Assembly (NCBI RefSeq): GCF_000022025.1
Contig: NC_011879.1
Span: 1-64,000, forward strand
Origin: Pseudarthrobacter chlorophenolicus A6
GTDB taxonomy: Bacteria > Actinomycetota > Actinomycetes > Actinomycetales > Micrococcaceae
Length of the DNA: 64,000 nt
Reading direction: 5' to 3'
Below, one piece after another: positions 49,239-57,785 of this stretch. The notes under the pieces were generated by a model. It was not told the origin of the DNA. It saw only the letters and a program-made list of their open reading frames with translations, and made no database searches. Within the stretch, counting starts at the first letter, position 1; every line of letters begins with the position of its first letter. The position numbers were made by a program, and so were the translations under genes.

Positions 49239-50048
49239 ATGAGCGAGAACCGCCAACCCAAAGGCATCCCTGCAGGAGGCCAGTTCGCCCCCGAAACCCA
49301 CACTGAACCGGACGTCGACCTCCAGGCGCCTGCCCCCTCGGGCCTGACTGTCATCGACGGGGCTGAGAATGAGGTCGCCTGGGACACCCCTGAAGACCAG
49401 GGCCGCTACCTGGAAGCCGCCTACTTCATGGAAGAGGCCGGCATCGAAGGCACCGTGAAGCCGCTCTATACGAAGTACCGAAGCGAGGACGGACTGGACG
49501 CGCTCATCCTGCAGGTCGACGGCCGCAGAATGACCGTCCACCATGTCGGAACCGAGAAACCGTCCATCTCCTACGGCGATGACGAGGACGACGCCTGGAC
49601 GTTCCGGATGGAAGCCGGTGACGGATCCCGGAAGAACGAACACGAGATCCTTCACGATCTCGTGGTCAGCGCCCGGCACGACGCCGCCTGCCAGGAGGCC
49701 TGGCGCCGGGACCCCAGCGGAGAGACGTTCCAGTACGGTGACGACGCGAACGTCCGCGACTTCGGGGTCCGGTACGCCAATAACGGCGACAGAATCATCA
49801 CCGTGGACATCGACAACGGCGGCCGGCAGTGGGAGCTGCTCCAGCGGGGCGATGGCGACGTCCATGTGTTCGTCTCCGGCACCGAGGTGTCGCTCCCGCA
49901 CATCCAACTGGACGCGCTGGCGTACGAGTTCGACGAGGACCACATCGAAGGCACCGGGGACATCCGCTGGAAGTTCATGATGAAGGACGCCGCGGAGCGT
50001 GCAGCTAAAGAACCCGGCTACAACCCTCGGGGCATCAATCGTCCATAG
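49239..50048 (+). CDS. Tagged protein 17, 269 aa
   Basis: Tag RQPKGIPAGGQFA then HTEPDVDL. Two related beta-rich halves: DGLDALILQVDGRRMTVHHVG and NGDRIITVDIDNGGRQWELL. Leadered, unlike most tagged genes. The body is not recognised. Confidence 0.83.
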   Translation: MSENRQPKGIPAGGQFAPETHTEPDVDLQAPAPSGLTVIDGAENEVAWDTPEDQGRYLEAAYFMEEAGIEGTVKPLYTKYRSEDGLDALILQVDGRRMTVHHVGTEKPSISYGDDEDDAWTFRMEAGDGSRKNEHEILHDLVVSARHDAACQEAWRRDPSGETFQYGDDANVRDFGVRYANNGDRIITVDIDNGGRQWELLQRGDGDVHVFVSGTEVSLPHIQLDALAYEFDEDHIEGTGDIRWKFMMKDAAERAAKEPGYNPRGINRP

Positions 50049-50094
50049 CGGACCAACCAGCGACTGCGGCACCTCGGGGACCTTTGCTTGGGGT

Positions 50095-50105
50095 GCCGCA
50101 CACAT
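50095..50105 (+). promoter_or_regulatory. Class-1 motif upstream of secE
   Basis: GCCGCACACAT 60 nt before the ATG at 50166. Confidence 0.55.
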
Positions 50106-50165
50106 GTTCCCGGAGTAACGTCCACCTGCCCAAGGGCGGAACCGACCTAAGCAAGGAACAACGTA

Positions 50166-50444
50166 ATGACCCAGACCCTGACTCATAGGGAAAGGCCCCT
50201 CTCCGGGCCGCAAGCACCGGCCGCTAAAGAGAAGAAGGGCTTCTTCGGCACCATCTTCCTGTTCCTCCGGCAGGTCATCGGGGAGCTGCGCAAAGTTGTC
50301 ACCCCGACCCGCAAAGAACTCTTCCGCTACACCGTGACCGTTGTGGCGTTTGTCGCCTTCATGATCCTGTTCGTCACCCTGGTGGACCTTGGCTTCGGCT
50401 CACTGTCCCGGCTCATCTTCACGGGCCCTATCGGCGACAACTGA
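50166..50444 (+). CDS. secE: SecE translocon subunit
   Basis: 92 aa. KGFFGTIFLFLRQVIGELRKVVTPTRKEL is the amphipathic SecE signature, followed by one membrane helix (VTVVAFVAFMILFVTLVDLGF). Clamps the two halves of SecY. Chromosomal secE normally sits next to nusG; here it is alone between tagged genes. AAGGAACAACGT precedes the ATG. Confidence 0.95.
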   Translation: MTQTLTHRERPLSGPQAPAAKEKKGFFGTIFLFLRQVIGELRKVVTPTRKELFRYTVTVVAFVAFMILFVTLVDLGFGSLSRLIFTGPIGDN

Positions 50445-50458
50445 CCCCGAAGCTCCTA

Positions 50459-50492
50459 AGACGCCTCCGCACTTGAGCGGGGGCGTCTTTTT
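50459..50492 (+). terminator. Terminator after secE
   Basis: 12-bp arms 50459-50470/50477-50488 then TTTT. Confidence 0.9.
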
Positions 50493-50515
50493 GCGTGTAT
50501 CGCATTGGCAGGCCA

Positions 50516-50526
50516 GCCGCACACAA
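50516..50526 (+). promoter_or_regulatory. Class-1 motif GCCGCACACAA
   Basis: Seven nt before the ATG at 50534. Confidence 0.65.
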
Positions 50527-50533
50527 CACAGGC

Positions 50534-51433
50534 ATGACCACACCAACAGCCCGTCAGCCACGGGGCATTCCCGCCGGCGGCCAGTTCGCCGCCACCACCC
50601 GTACCGAGCCCTCCCTCATCCTCAGCGCTCCAGTCGTCGCCCCGGAATACGTTGAGCACCGCTTGGCGGAACTGGGCCTGGGCGCGCATCTAAGCGTGGA
50701 CCAGATCAACGAAGTCTCAACGCTCCTGAACGACTCGAAGGACTTCACCGACCGCAACATCCAGATAGTTGCCGATGACCTCCATCTCCGTGCGCACGGG
50801 TACTCAGCCAGCCAGGCCAGGGACGCCCAGGAGGGTTTGAGCATGCTCCGCGCAGCCGGACTGAATGAGCAGGCGGACGCGCTGGAAGCTGTAACCGACG
50901 CGAGGCTCGCCAACGCCCGAGGTGCCGCAGCCCACGAATACAGTGGACACGCCCGCCACGCCAGCGATCCTGTGCTGGCAGACGGCAAGACCGTACCGGT
51001 GCCCGCCGACGACCCGCGCGTCCAGGCTGGGGAAGTATTCGACCGCGTCGCGGCCGAGGGCAATGTTTTCGCCCGTGCAAGCACGGTGGATTCCCCGCAC
51101 GACACTCAGGCCATCCGCTTCCAGGCGAACCGCCCGCTCAGCGACGAGGAAGCCTATGCCCTCTCCGGCGTCGTCGGCTACGCCAACCGTGCGGCCATCG
51201 GCGGTGAACCATTGGATGACCCGCAGCGCGGCCCTGCCCGAGACACGCCCTATTCCTTTATCGCCCGCATCGACACCAACAAGGGCCGCCAGGGTGACTT
51301 CGAAAAGTTCGAGAGCATGATCCCGGACATCATCTCGAACGGATCCGCACCCCGCAGCACCAAGGGTGGCACGCGCGCCATCGAACCGTTCGCCGACCAG
51401 GACCTCAAGCTCGAGATCTACTACGCCGAATAG
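50534..51433 (+). CDS. Tagged protein 18, 299 aa
   Basis: Tag RQPRGIPAGGQFA then RTEPSLIL. N-terminal half helical. The C-terminal half (FARASTVDSPHDTQAIRFQANRPLSDEEAYALSGVVGYANRA) could be an enzyme-like fold, but I see no catalytic motif. Leaderless. Confidence 0.83.
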   Translation: MTTPTARQPRGIPAGGQFAATTRTEPSLILSAPVVAPEYVEHRLAELGLGAHLSVDQINEVSTLLNDSKDFTDRNIQIVADDLHLRAHGYSASQARDAQEGLSMLRAAGLNEQADALEAVTDARLANARGAAAHEYSGHARHASDPVLADGKTVPVPADDPRVQAGEVFDRVAAEGNVFARASTVDSPHDTQAIRFQANRPLSDEEAYALSGVVGYANRAAIGGEPLDDPQRGPARDTPYSFIARIDTNKGRQGDFEKFESMIPDIISNGSAPRSTKGGTRAIEPFADQDLKLEIYYAE

Positions 51434-51456
51434 CCGCGGGCAGCCGCCCTTGGGTT

Positions 51457-51467
51457 GCCGCACACAT
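51457..51467 (+). promoter_or_regulatory. Class-1 motif GCCGCACACAT
   Basis: 71 nt before the TTG start at 51539. Confidence 0.5.
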
Positions 51468-51538
51468 AACTCGTTGCACAACCGCCGGGCAGGCTTCTCA
51501 AACCGGCCAGCGGTCCCTGTCATCCAGAATGGAGAACC

Positions 51539-52288
51539 TTGAGTAACCCCGTCTTCAACAAGAAGAGGAACAGCACACGACCCGGAGCCTTCGGCACCGC
51601 AGAAGTGGCACCCGCAGGCGCGATGACCTACGACGACGTCATCATGAAGACCCTGTTCTGCATAGCGGCACTCGTCGCTGCGGGCGCCGTCGGTTGGGCC
51701 ATTCCCGGGCTGGGTGTCATCGGTGCCCTCGTGGCCTTCGTCCTGGCCATGGTGAACATCTTCAAGAAGAAGCCTTCACCGGTTCTGATCCTGGCGTATT
51801 CCGCTTTTGAGGGTCTGGCACTGGGCGGCGTCTCGGCCATCTTTGAGGCACGGTGCGAAGGGATCGTCATCCAGGCGGTCCTGGCCACAGTGTCCGTTTT
51901 CGCCGCAACCCTGGCGGTCTTCAAGTTCGGCAACGTCCGGGCCACGCCGAAAATGATGAAGATGCTGCTGGTGGCCATGTTCGGTTACCTGATCTACAGC
52001 CTCATCAACATTGGGCTGGTTGCTTTCGGGGTGGTCACCACGCCGTTCGGATTGAACGGCATGAACATCCCGGGAACATCGATACCCATCGGCGTTGCCG
52101 TCGGCATCATCGTGGTCATCATGGCGGCCTTCAACTTCATCGTGGACTTCACCGTCATCGAGGAAGACGTGAAGGCCGGTGCCCCGCAGATTGAATCATG
52201 GCGCAACGCTTTCGGGCTGATGCTGACCATCGTCTGGCTCTACCTTGAGCTGCTGCGGCTGATCGCCCTGCTCAGGGGCGACGACTAA
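51539..52288 (+). CDS. Bax inhibitor-1/YccA family membrane protein
   Basis: 249 aa with seven membrane helices after a basic N-terminus. LAYSAFEGLALGGVSAIFE is the BI-1 core helix pair, and DFTVIEEDVKAGAPQ...WRNAFGLMLTIVWLYLELLRL the family C-terminus. YccA-type proteins modulate FtsH, which degrades jammed SecY; its presence alongside SecYEG is suggestive. TTG start after TGGAGAACC. Confidence 0.88.
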   Translation: MSNPVFNKKRNSTRPGAFGTAEVAPAGAMTYDDVIMKTLFCIAALVAAGAVGWAIPGLGVIGALVAFVLAMVNIFKKKPSPVLILAYSAFEGLALGGVSAIFEARCEGIVIQAVLATVSVFAATLAVFKFGNVRATPKMMKMLLVAMFGYLIYSLINIGLVAFGVVTTPFGLNGMNIPGTSIPIGVAVGIIVVIMAAFNFIVDFTVIEEDVKAGAPQIESWRNAFGLMLTIVWLYLELLRLIALLRGDD

Positions 52289-52299
52289 CAGCACCACAG

Positions 52300-52332
52300 A
52301 ACGGCCCGTCTGCACTCCGCAGGCGGGCCGTT
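52300..52332 (+). terminator. Terminator
   Basis: 14-bp arms 52300-52313/52319-52332 with one T-G opposition, then TTG. Confidence 0.75.
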
Positions 52333-52379
52333 TGCCTTGCGTCAGGACCTGGGCGGAGCTGTCGAGGGTTCTCTAAAAG

Positions 52380-52390
52380 GCCGCACACAT
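52380..52390 (+). promoter_or_regulatory. Class-1 motif GCCGCACACAT
   Basis: 35 nt before the ATG at 52426. Confidence 0.55.
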
Positions 52391-52425
52391 AGGAGGCAGC
52401 GAAACCGATCCAGAAGGAGCCTGAC

Positions 52426-52671
52426 ATGAACACCTACCGCCGCCCGCCAGCCAAGCCCTGCAACCCCTACCCGGCCGGCAAGGCAACGCCGCTGGCACTG
52501 ACGGTCAACGACCTCTCGGTGCTCGTCATCGCCCGCCGTCTCCACGACGAAAAGTGCTCCGAGCGGGACGTCTGCGGCCGCCGGGACGGTCACGCCCTGG
52601 ACAGCTTTGAAGCGGCAATTCGCAAGACCCTCGGCGCTCTCGTCGAAGCCCACGTCGCGCAGGAGATCTAG
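52426..52671 (+). CDS. Hypothetical protein, 81 aa, paralogue of 61929 gene
   Basis: The core LTVNDLSVLVIARRLHDEKCSERDVC...HALDSFEAAIRKTLGALV is repeated in the protein at 61929-62354 (LTVTVNDQTVLTIVRRLHDGTC). A small helical fold with two Cys. Family unknown. AGAAGGAG site. Confidence 0.75.
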   Translation: MNTYRRPPAKPCNPYPAGKATPLALTVNDLSVLVIARRLHDEKCSERDVCGRRDGHALDSFEAAIRKTLGALVEAHVAQEI

Positions 52672-52674
52672 GCC

Positions 52675-53007
52675 ATGACACTGCACCTCGTGCCCGACGC
52701 AACCCCCGCCGCACCCGAAGAGCTGCCCCTCTGTAAGGGCTGCAAGGCCCCTATCCGCCCCCACGGGACCACCGAGTCCGAGCACCCCGGATCCGTCCCG
52801 AGTTGGGGCGACAACCAATGCCGGGTCTGCGACTACCTGGCCTGCGGCAGGGACCCGGAAGACCGCTTTATCTCGATCGAACGCGTCGGATACCTGACAA
52901 GCGTCCGAGCCGACATCGAATCTGACCGTCAGCGACGCGGCATCCCCGCCCGCGGCAGCCTTGCCGGACGTATCCCCCTCACCGAATTCCTCGACCAGAT
53001 CAGTTAA
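52675..53007 (+). CDS. Zinc-ribbon protein, 110 aa
   Basis: CKGCKAPIRPHGTTESEHPG...CRVC forms a four-Cys ribbon shared with the next gene. Starts 3 bp after the previous stop. Confidence 0.75.
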   Translation: MTLHLVPDATPAAPEELPLCKGCKAPIRPHGTTESEHPGSVPSWGDNQCRVCDYLACGRDPEDRFISIERVGYLTSVRADIESDRQRRGIPARGSLAGRIPLTEFLDQIS

Positions 53008-53021
53008 GAAAGAGCACTACC

Positions 53022-53432
53022 GTGAGTACCGCCCCAGAAACCCCGAAAGCACTTTGCCCGTGCGAACAATGCAAAAGGCCCATGCGGCCGCGCGGCGTCC
53101 TGCTCAAGGAGATGCCAGGAACCATGGCGTGGGGACACTCCGGCAAGTGCAAGTCCTGCATCCAGCCGAACAAGGCCACCGACCGCAAAAAGACAGCGAA
53201 GCCGGTCGAAGTCCCTGCCGCCGCCCCGCAGGAAGGAGAGGAAGAAGAGGATCGCCCTGACTTCTACCTGGCGGACGCCATCTCCGGTCTGAACGCCTTC
53301 CTGGCAGCACGACGGCGGCGTCTCGGTACCAGGCCCGCCCTGCCGGTCGCCTCCCTGTCCCCGGCAGGGAGCCGCCGCCGCCCCGCACAGGCGCGGCCAG
53401 CCGCACCACGACCCCAGAAGAAAGCAGCATGA
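53022..53432 (+). CDS. Zinc-ribbon protein with basic tail, 136 aa
   Basis: CEQCKRPMRPRGVLLKEMPG...CKSC is paralogous to the ribbon at 52675. The tail is Pro/Arg/Ala-rich and probably binds nucleic acid. GTG start with AAAGAG upstream; its stop overlaps the next mini-ORF. Confidence 0.72.
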   Translation: MSTAPETPKALCPCEQCKRPMRPRGVLLKEMPGTMAWGHSGKCKSCIQPNKATDRKKTAKPVEVPAAAPQEGEEEEDRPDFYLADAISGLNAFLAARRRRLGTRPALPVASLSPAGSRRRPAQARPAAPRPQKKAA

Positions 53433-53515
53433 GCAACCACCACGCCAATGCCAGACGGACTGCCACCACGCGCTCGGATGGCGCCACCTGCATCCCGATC
53501 GGAGACAAACGATGA
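53429..53515 (+). CDS. 28-aa coupling ORF
   Basis: MSNHHANARRTATTRSDGAT and 8 more residues; ATGA overlaps at both ends link the ribbon gene to the gene at 53512. Likely carries ribosomes across the gap. Confidence 0.45.
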   Translation: MSNHHANARRTATTRSDGATCIPIGDKR

Positions 53516-54099
53516 GCTCCTACCATCTGGGCCGTTCCTGGCCCGGGCATGGCACCCCCGTGGAGGACAACTGTCCGTGCCCCAAGATGCCGTGCGGGCT
53601 CGTAGAGGACACGAACTTGCATCCGGACTGCGACCAGCACCCGTTCCAGCACGCCAAGACAATGCGCAGCATGCACCCAGCAGACCAGTGCCCGGAAATA
53701 TCCGACAGCGGCTGGGCTGACCTGCAGCTGCGGAAACTGGACCCCGTCATCGCCTACATGGAGGCAACCGATGAGGACGCCTGGCGCGTGGACACCGTCC
53801 GCTCCGCCGACGGCACGACCAACTGCTTCTTCGGGCACCTCTTCAACATGGGAGGCAACGACGCCCGCGGCAACGAACTGTGGAACGGGTTCGAGAACCT
53901 GTGGGCTTCGACCTACATGATCTATCCGATCAACGACGGAACCGACTCCCGCTACCCGCAGCCGACCCCGAAACAGCGCATCCTGGCGTACCTCCGGGAC
54001 CTGAACACCGGAGCGGCCAAGGCCGTCCCGCAGCTCATGGAGGAAGAATTCGCCTACCATCTGGCCCAGGAGAAGGAGATGGGCGCCCGGACCATCTGA
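53512..54099 (+). CDS. Cys/His-rich phage-type hypothetical, 195 aa
   Basis: N-terminal NCPCPKMPCGLVED...HPDCDQHPFQHAKTMRSMHPADQCP resembles the CGL...CDQH...KTMRQ-H-x-x-x-x-CP element common in actinophage small proteins, probably zinc-binding. The remainder (GHLFNMGGNDARGNELWNGFENLWAS) is unassigned. Confidence 0.78.
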   Translation: MSSYHLGRSWPGHGTPVEDNCPCPKMPCGLVEDTNLHPDCDQHPFQHAKTMRSMHPADQCPEISDSGWADLQLRKLDPVIAYMEATDEDAWRVDTVRSADGTTNCFFGHLFNMGGNDARGNELWNGFENLWASTYMIYPINDGTDSRYPQPTPKQRILAYLRDLNTGAAKAVPQLMEEEFAYHLAQEKEMGARTI

Positions 54100-54131
54100 G
54101 CCGGTCTTCAGCGGGGACCACAGCCACGGTT

Positions 54132-54142
54132 GCCGCACACAT
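54132..54142 (+). promoter_or_regulatory. Class-1 motif GCCGCACACAT
   Basis: 63 nt before the ATG at 54206. Confidence 0.5.
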
Positions 54143-54205
54143 CAGTGCCGTCAACTCCGGTCCCGCATAGGACTGGTACTCGCACACTCACGCCGGGAAG
54201 GAACC

Positions 54206-54676
54206 ATGACGGCTGCACGCTACGCCCAAGGCACCACCGTGGACAGCTCCGCGTCCCGGGCAGAGATCGAACGCACGCTCACCCGCTACGGCGCGACGTC
54301 CTTCATGTACGGCTGGCAGGGAAACCGGGCCGCCCTGGCGTTCACCGCCAACGACCGTCAGATCCGGTTCATCCTGCCCCTGCCGGACCGGAACGAGCGT
54401 CGGTTCACGCATACGCCCGCCAAGAACTCCAAGCGCACCCCCGAAGCCGCGGAGAAGGAATACGAGGCCGCTGTCAGGCAGTCCTGGCGGGCACTGAACC
54501 TGGTCGTAAAAGCCAAGCTGGAAGCCGTCGCGGCAGGCATCGTGAGCTTCGAAGCGGAGTTCCTGGCCCACATCGTCCTGCCGAACGGCCGGACGGTGTT
54601 TGAAGAAACCGAAGCGGGAATCGAGCTCGCGTACAGCACCGGAACCGTCAAGCCGCTCCTGGAAATCGAAGGATAA
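54206..54676 (+). CDS. Phage-type hypothetical, 156 aa
   Basis: YAQGTTVDSSASRAEIERTLTRYGATSFMYGWQGNRAALAF resembles a widespread phage protein (Y-x-x-x-T-T-V...S-x-x-E-I-E-x-x-L-x-R-Y-G-A) with unknown function. GAAGGAACC site. First of a run ending with dUTPase. Confidence 0.82.
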   Translation: MTAARYAQGTTVDSSASRAEIERTLTRYGATSFMYGWQGNRAALAFTANDRQIRFILPLPDRNERRFTHTPAKNSKRTPEAAEKEYEAAVRQSWRALNLVVKAKLEAVAAGIVSFEAEFLAHIVLPNGRTVFEETEAGIELAYSTGTVKPLLEIEG

Positions 54677-54680
54677 TCAG

Positions 54681-54833
54681 ATGCTGACCAACGGACGAAG
54701 CTGCGCAGTCGACGGGCTCACCATGAACGGCTGCTCATGCCACAACACCCCCAACAGCCGCCGGAAAGCCAAGAAGAGCGCCAAGGCCAAAGAAAAGAAA
54801 GCCGCGCTGCGCCATGAACGCAACGCCAACTGA
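54681..54833 (+). CDS. Small Lys-rich protein, 50 aa
   Basis: CAVDGLTMNGCSCHN then a basic tail RRKAKKSAKAKEKKAALRHE. Possibly a nucleic-acid-binding peptide. Confidence 0.6.
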   Translation: MLTNGRSCAVDGLTMNGCSCHNTPNSRRKAKKSAKAKEKKAALRHERNAN

Positions 54834-54841
54834 AAGCAGAC

Positions 54842-55318
54842 ATGACGACCGAAACCCTTGCCCCCAAGACCACTCTGAACGTCGAACTGAAGATACTCGA
54901 CGACGGTATCGAAGCCCCGTCCTACGCCCAGCCTGGCGACGCCGGCGCCGACCTGCGCACCACGGTCGATTTCACCCTGGAACCAGGGGAACGCAAACTT
55001 GTTCCCACCGGCGTTGCTGTCGCCCTGCCGTTCGGCACCGTCGGGCTCATCCACCCGCGGTCCGGCCTCGCGGCCAAGCACGGCATCACCGTCGTGAACG
55101 CCCCCGGCACCATCGACGCCGGATACCGGGGAGAGATCTCCGTCTGCCTCCTGAACACTGACAAGGCCAAGACGATGGAGTTCAAGCGAGGCGACAGGAT
55201 CGCCCAGTTCGTCATCCAGCGGATCGAGATCGCCTCGTTCATCCAGGTTGAGGCCCTCTCCGAATCGGTTCGCGGGACGGGCGGATTCGGCTCAACCGGA
55301 GGCTTCACCGCCAGCTAA
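54842..55318 (+). CDS. dut: dUTP diphosphatase
   Basis: 158 aa. All five trimeric dUTPase motifs: PGDAGADLR, PRSGLAAKHGI, GTIDAGYRGEI, RGDRIAQFVI and the C-terminal RGTGGFGSTGG arm. Removes dUTP and supplies dUMP to ThyA. Confidence 0.96.
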   Translation: MTTETLAPKTTLNVELKILDDGIEAPSYAQPGDAGADLRTTVDFTLEPGERKLVPTGVAVALPFGTVGLIHPRSGLAAKHGITVVNAPGTIDAGYRGEISVCLLNTDKAKTMEFKRGDRIAQFVIQRIEIASFIQVEALSESVRGTGGFGSTGGFTAS

Positions 55319-55689
55319 AAAGACTCTGAACTGCGAATACTCCGCATTCCACGGGCAGAGAGTTAGCCACTGACCGCTTGCCAAAGTGTCGGATGGTGCT
55401 GCTAATGTGTGGAACGCAGCACGTCAGGAAAGACCGTAGGGTGGCCTGACAAGCCTTGAATCAAACATATGCAGCAGCCGACTACCTAGCGGAAAAGGTC
55501 TGCCTCTGCGAAGAAGCCCCGGAACCTCGAACGTTCCGGGGTTTCTTTGCGTCCAGGGGCAAGCCCCTCCGACTTCTGTGTGTACGGCCCGCCAGCGTTT
55601 CGATCAGTGGTGAGGGCGTTCCGGATTCCCGCACACATTGGCAGTACCGGCAGGGAGCCGGGAACGCCGATAACGGAGGACCGAACACC
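55319..55689 (+). ncRNA. Non-coding region with candidate small RNA
   Basis: 371 bp with no convincing gene. TTGCCA at about 55379 and TAATGT at about 55404 form a promoter-like pair. A GTCAGG/CCTGAC hairpin lies near 55425-55455, and a stem CCCCGGAAC/GTTCCGGGG with TTTCTTT near 55518-55547 would end a transcript of about 140 nt. The rest to 55628 shows nothing clear. Confidence 0.4.
55629..55638 (+). promoter_or_regulatory. Class-1 motif CCGCACACAT
   Basis: 51 nt before the ATG at 55690; the leader contains CGGAGG. Confidence 0.55.
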
Positions 55690-56109
55690 ATGGCTGCTTT
55701 CAACCTGGACGAACTGCTCAACGACAGGGACCCGATCACGTACTCCCAGGGACACCCCGGCGCCGGCACCCCGCAGGCCCTCTTCGGCCAGGACCACTTC
55801 ACCGGCCCGGAGCTGGCCATGTTTGACAAGACGTACCGCGGCACCGACCTCTACACCACCTACAGCGTTGGCGGCTGGGAAGCCGGGAACTTCCACCGGG
55901 TCATCTGCAAGGGACCGCTGGTCGAAGGACCGCACGCCTGGATGAGCGCCAACGCCACCGTCCTCACCGCCCACAAGCAGGAACGCCGTGAACAGATCCT
56001 CGTCGCCGAGGGTGACACGCTCATCCTGCGGGGCACCGAATACGCCATCAGCAAGGACCGCTCCGGGTGCATCAAGCTGACCCCGACCACGGTTTCGGCC
56101 GAGGCGTAA
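55690..56109 (+). CDS. Hypothetical protein, 139 aa
   Basis: AFNLDELLNDRDPITYSQGH, then a beta-rich section ending EGDTLILRGTEYAISKDRSG. Looks like a small beta-barrel. Not recognised. Confidence 0.72.
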   Translation: MAAFNLDELLNDRDPITYSQGHPGAGTPQALFGQDHFTGPELAMFDKTYRGTDLYTTYSVGGWEAGNFHRVICKGPLVEGPHAWMSANATVLTAHKQERREQILVAEGDTLILRGTEYAISKDRSGCIKLTPTTVSAEA

Positions 56110-56160
56110 GCACAGCGAAGCCCCGGCGCGAAGACCTTGCCGGGGCTTCTGCATGTCGCC

Positions 56161-56871
56161 CTAGTACTGGATGTCGGCGATCTTCCAGTTGCCGTCCACG
56201 ACCTTCATGGTGAAGGTGTACGTGCCGGTCACGGGGATGGTGTCGTTCTTGTCGTACTCCGTGCTGATGCGGTTCTCGGACGCGTTACTGCTGTTGGTCC
56301 AGCTGACCGTGAATTCCGCCTGTCCCTCGTCCGCCGAGCCGGACACATTTCTGACTTCGCCGGTGGCGGCCATGGTGCGTTTGTACGGCACCGAGTCTTC
56401 CCATGTGATTAGAGCGCGCTCGATCGTCGCCACGTTGATCTTGGTCTCCGTGATTTTCATGTGGCTGAGTCGCGGGTTGGCTTCAAAGCCTTCGACGAAG
56501 AGTGCCTTTGTGACCAGCTCGGCACCCGCTTCCGCAATGGGCTGTGCGATCTCAGCTGGCTTCTTGTTAGCGTTCGGATCCATGTACTTCTCATTGGTTT
56601 CCTGGTTTGCTCCGTAGTTCTCCCAAGCGGTCCACCTGTCATCCAGAATGGCCTTGGCCAGGCTCTCAACCGGATATTTATCGACGGGAAGCTCAAACGA
56701 CGCAGCAGTAGCAACTGTGCTGACGGCCGAAGGGGACACAGAGGCGGCAGGTGTTGAGCTGGCGGCTACCGGCGCCGAAGCAGGTGCCGCCTGGGGCGAG
56801 GAGCACCCTACCAATGCGGAAGCCAGGAAGGCTGTAAGGCAGGCTGCCCCCAGGGTCGTTTTAGCTGCCAT
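56161..56871 (-). CDS. Lipoprotein, 236 aa
   Basis: Signal peptide with lipobox LVGC at about residue 23, a Ser/Ala/Thr linker, then a domain ending TGTYTFTMKVVDGNWKIADI, the C-terminal strand pair of NTF2-like/DUF4878-type extracytoplasmic domains. GGGGGAA site. Confidence 0.78.
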   Translation of the reverse strand: MAAKTTLGAACLTAFLASALVGCSSPQAAPASAPVAASSTPAASVSPSAVSTVATAASFELPVDKYPVESLAKAILDDRWTAWENYGANQETNEKYMDPNANKKPAEIAQPIAEAGAELVTKALFVEGFEANPRLSHMKITETKINVATIERALITWEDSVPYKRTMAATGEVRNVSGSADEGQAEFTVSWTNSSNASENRISTEYDKNDTIPVTGTYTFTMKVVDGNWKIADIQY

Positions 56872-56949
56872 GATTCCCCCAAATATTGTGATGAGCTGGC
56901 GCCAGTATATTGGTCGTCCGCACCAGGCTTGTGGAAATGACCGACGCTT

Positions 56950-57666
56950 CTAACCGTGGAGTGCCGCCACGGCCTTGGCTGCCACCTGGATGCTTTCCCA
57001 ACCCCGCCGGCCAGCGGCAATAGTGCGGCGGTCGAGTGCGACGCCCTTGTTCTGAAGGATCGCCACCAGGGTCGCGTTCACGACATCCTCGCGGAGCTCG
57101 CTCAGCCAGGGGCCACGGATGTTCGGCATGACCGGAACGCGGGCCCGGATGGTCAGGAAGTGCCCGCCAATCATGGCCGCCGCGAAGCAGATGATCCCGG
57201 TGAGGAGGAGCTTCAGGTAGTCGTCCTGATCGGTGGCCACAATGTACGCCGGCGGCGCGATCAGCGCTGCCATCAACCCCAGGCGCATCACCAGGATAGC
57301 CCGGGCACTGCCGGAGGCCTTGCGGCGGGCCACGGTGCCGGCCAACTGCTTGTCGCGGACGGCCTGGGCCTTCAGCCGCCATTGCCGCTGCGACCCCAGG
57401 TGGAGCTGAACGAGGGCCCGGGCGGCGGCCAGCTCCTCCGGGTTCTCTTTCCGCAGGGCGGCCACGACCGGGTCTTCGGCGTCGGCCCAGGCACTGTCCA
57501 GGCGGCGGTCGATGGCTGCGGCCATGTCATCCAGTCCCAGGCGCGTTGCTGCTTCGGCGGTTTCTTCGACGCGGAGCGGCTGTGCCGGGCCCGTCTGCTG
57601 TGGTTTTCCTTCGTGGCGGGTGCCGTAGCGCGGCGACCCGTCGACGAGCTGGTATTCGTTGCTCAT
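56950..57666 (-). CDS. Membrane protein A of leftward operon, 238 aa
   Basis: Two central helices (LGLMAALIAPPAYIVAT and LLLTGIICFAAAMIGGHF) between soluble ends. Paralogous to 57786-58535: both carry DGSPRYG at the start and DVVNATLVAILQ-x-K-x-V-x-x-D at the end. Last gene of an operon running leftward from 59295. Confidence 0.72.
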   Translation of the reverse strand: MSNEYQLVDGSPRYGTRHEGKPQQTGPAQPLRVEETAEAATRLGLDDMAAAIDRRLDSAWADAEDPVVAALRKENPEELAAARALVQLHLGSQRQWRLKAQAVRDKQLAGTVARRKASGSARAILVMRLGLMAALIAPPAYIVATDQDDYLKLLLTGIICFAAAMIGGHFLTIRARVPVMPNIRGPWLSELREDVVNATLVAILQNKGVALDRRTIAAGRRGWESIQVAAKAVAALHG

Positions 57667-57785
57667 TGTTTTCCCCATATCGTGGCCCGGCTGCGGGTCC
57701 TTCATTTGCTGCACGCCGGGCTGGGCCGGCGGCTCTGCCGATCCGAGGATCATTGTCCATGGCGACGGTCGGCAGGCTGGATTTG

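Noticed and set aside
52890..53007. Possible internal copy of the tag (RQRRGIPARGSLA) at the C-terminus of the 52675 protein
   Set aside because: It lacks the GGQF core and the HxEP half, is not N-terminal, and fits a generic RRGIPxRG sequence.
55379..55547. 4.5S SRP RNA to accompany the Sec genes
   Set aside because: The conserved GGAAG...AGCAG SRP loop is absent; only an unspecified small RNA is supportable.
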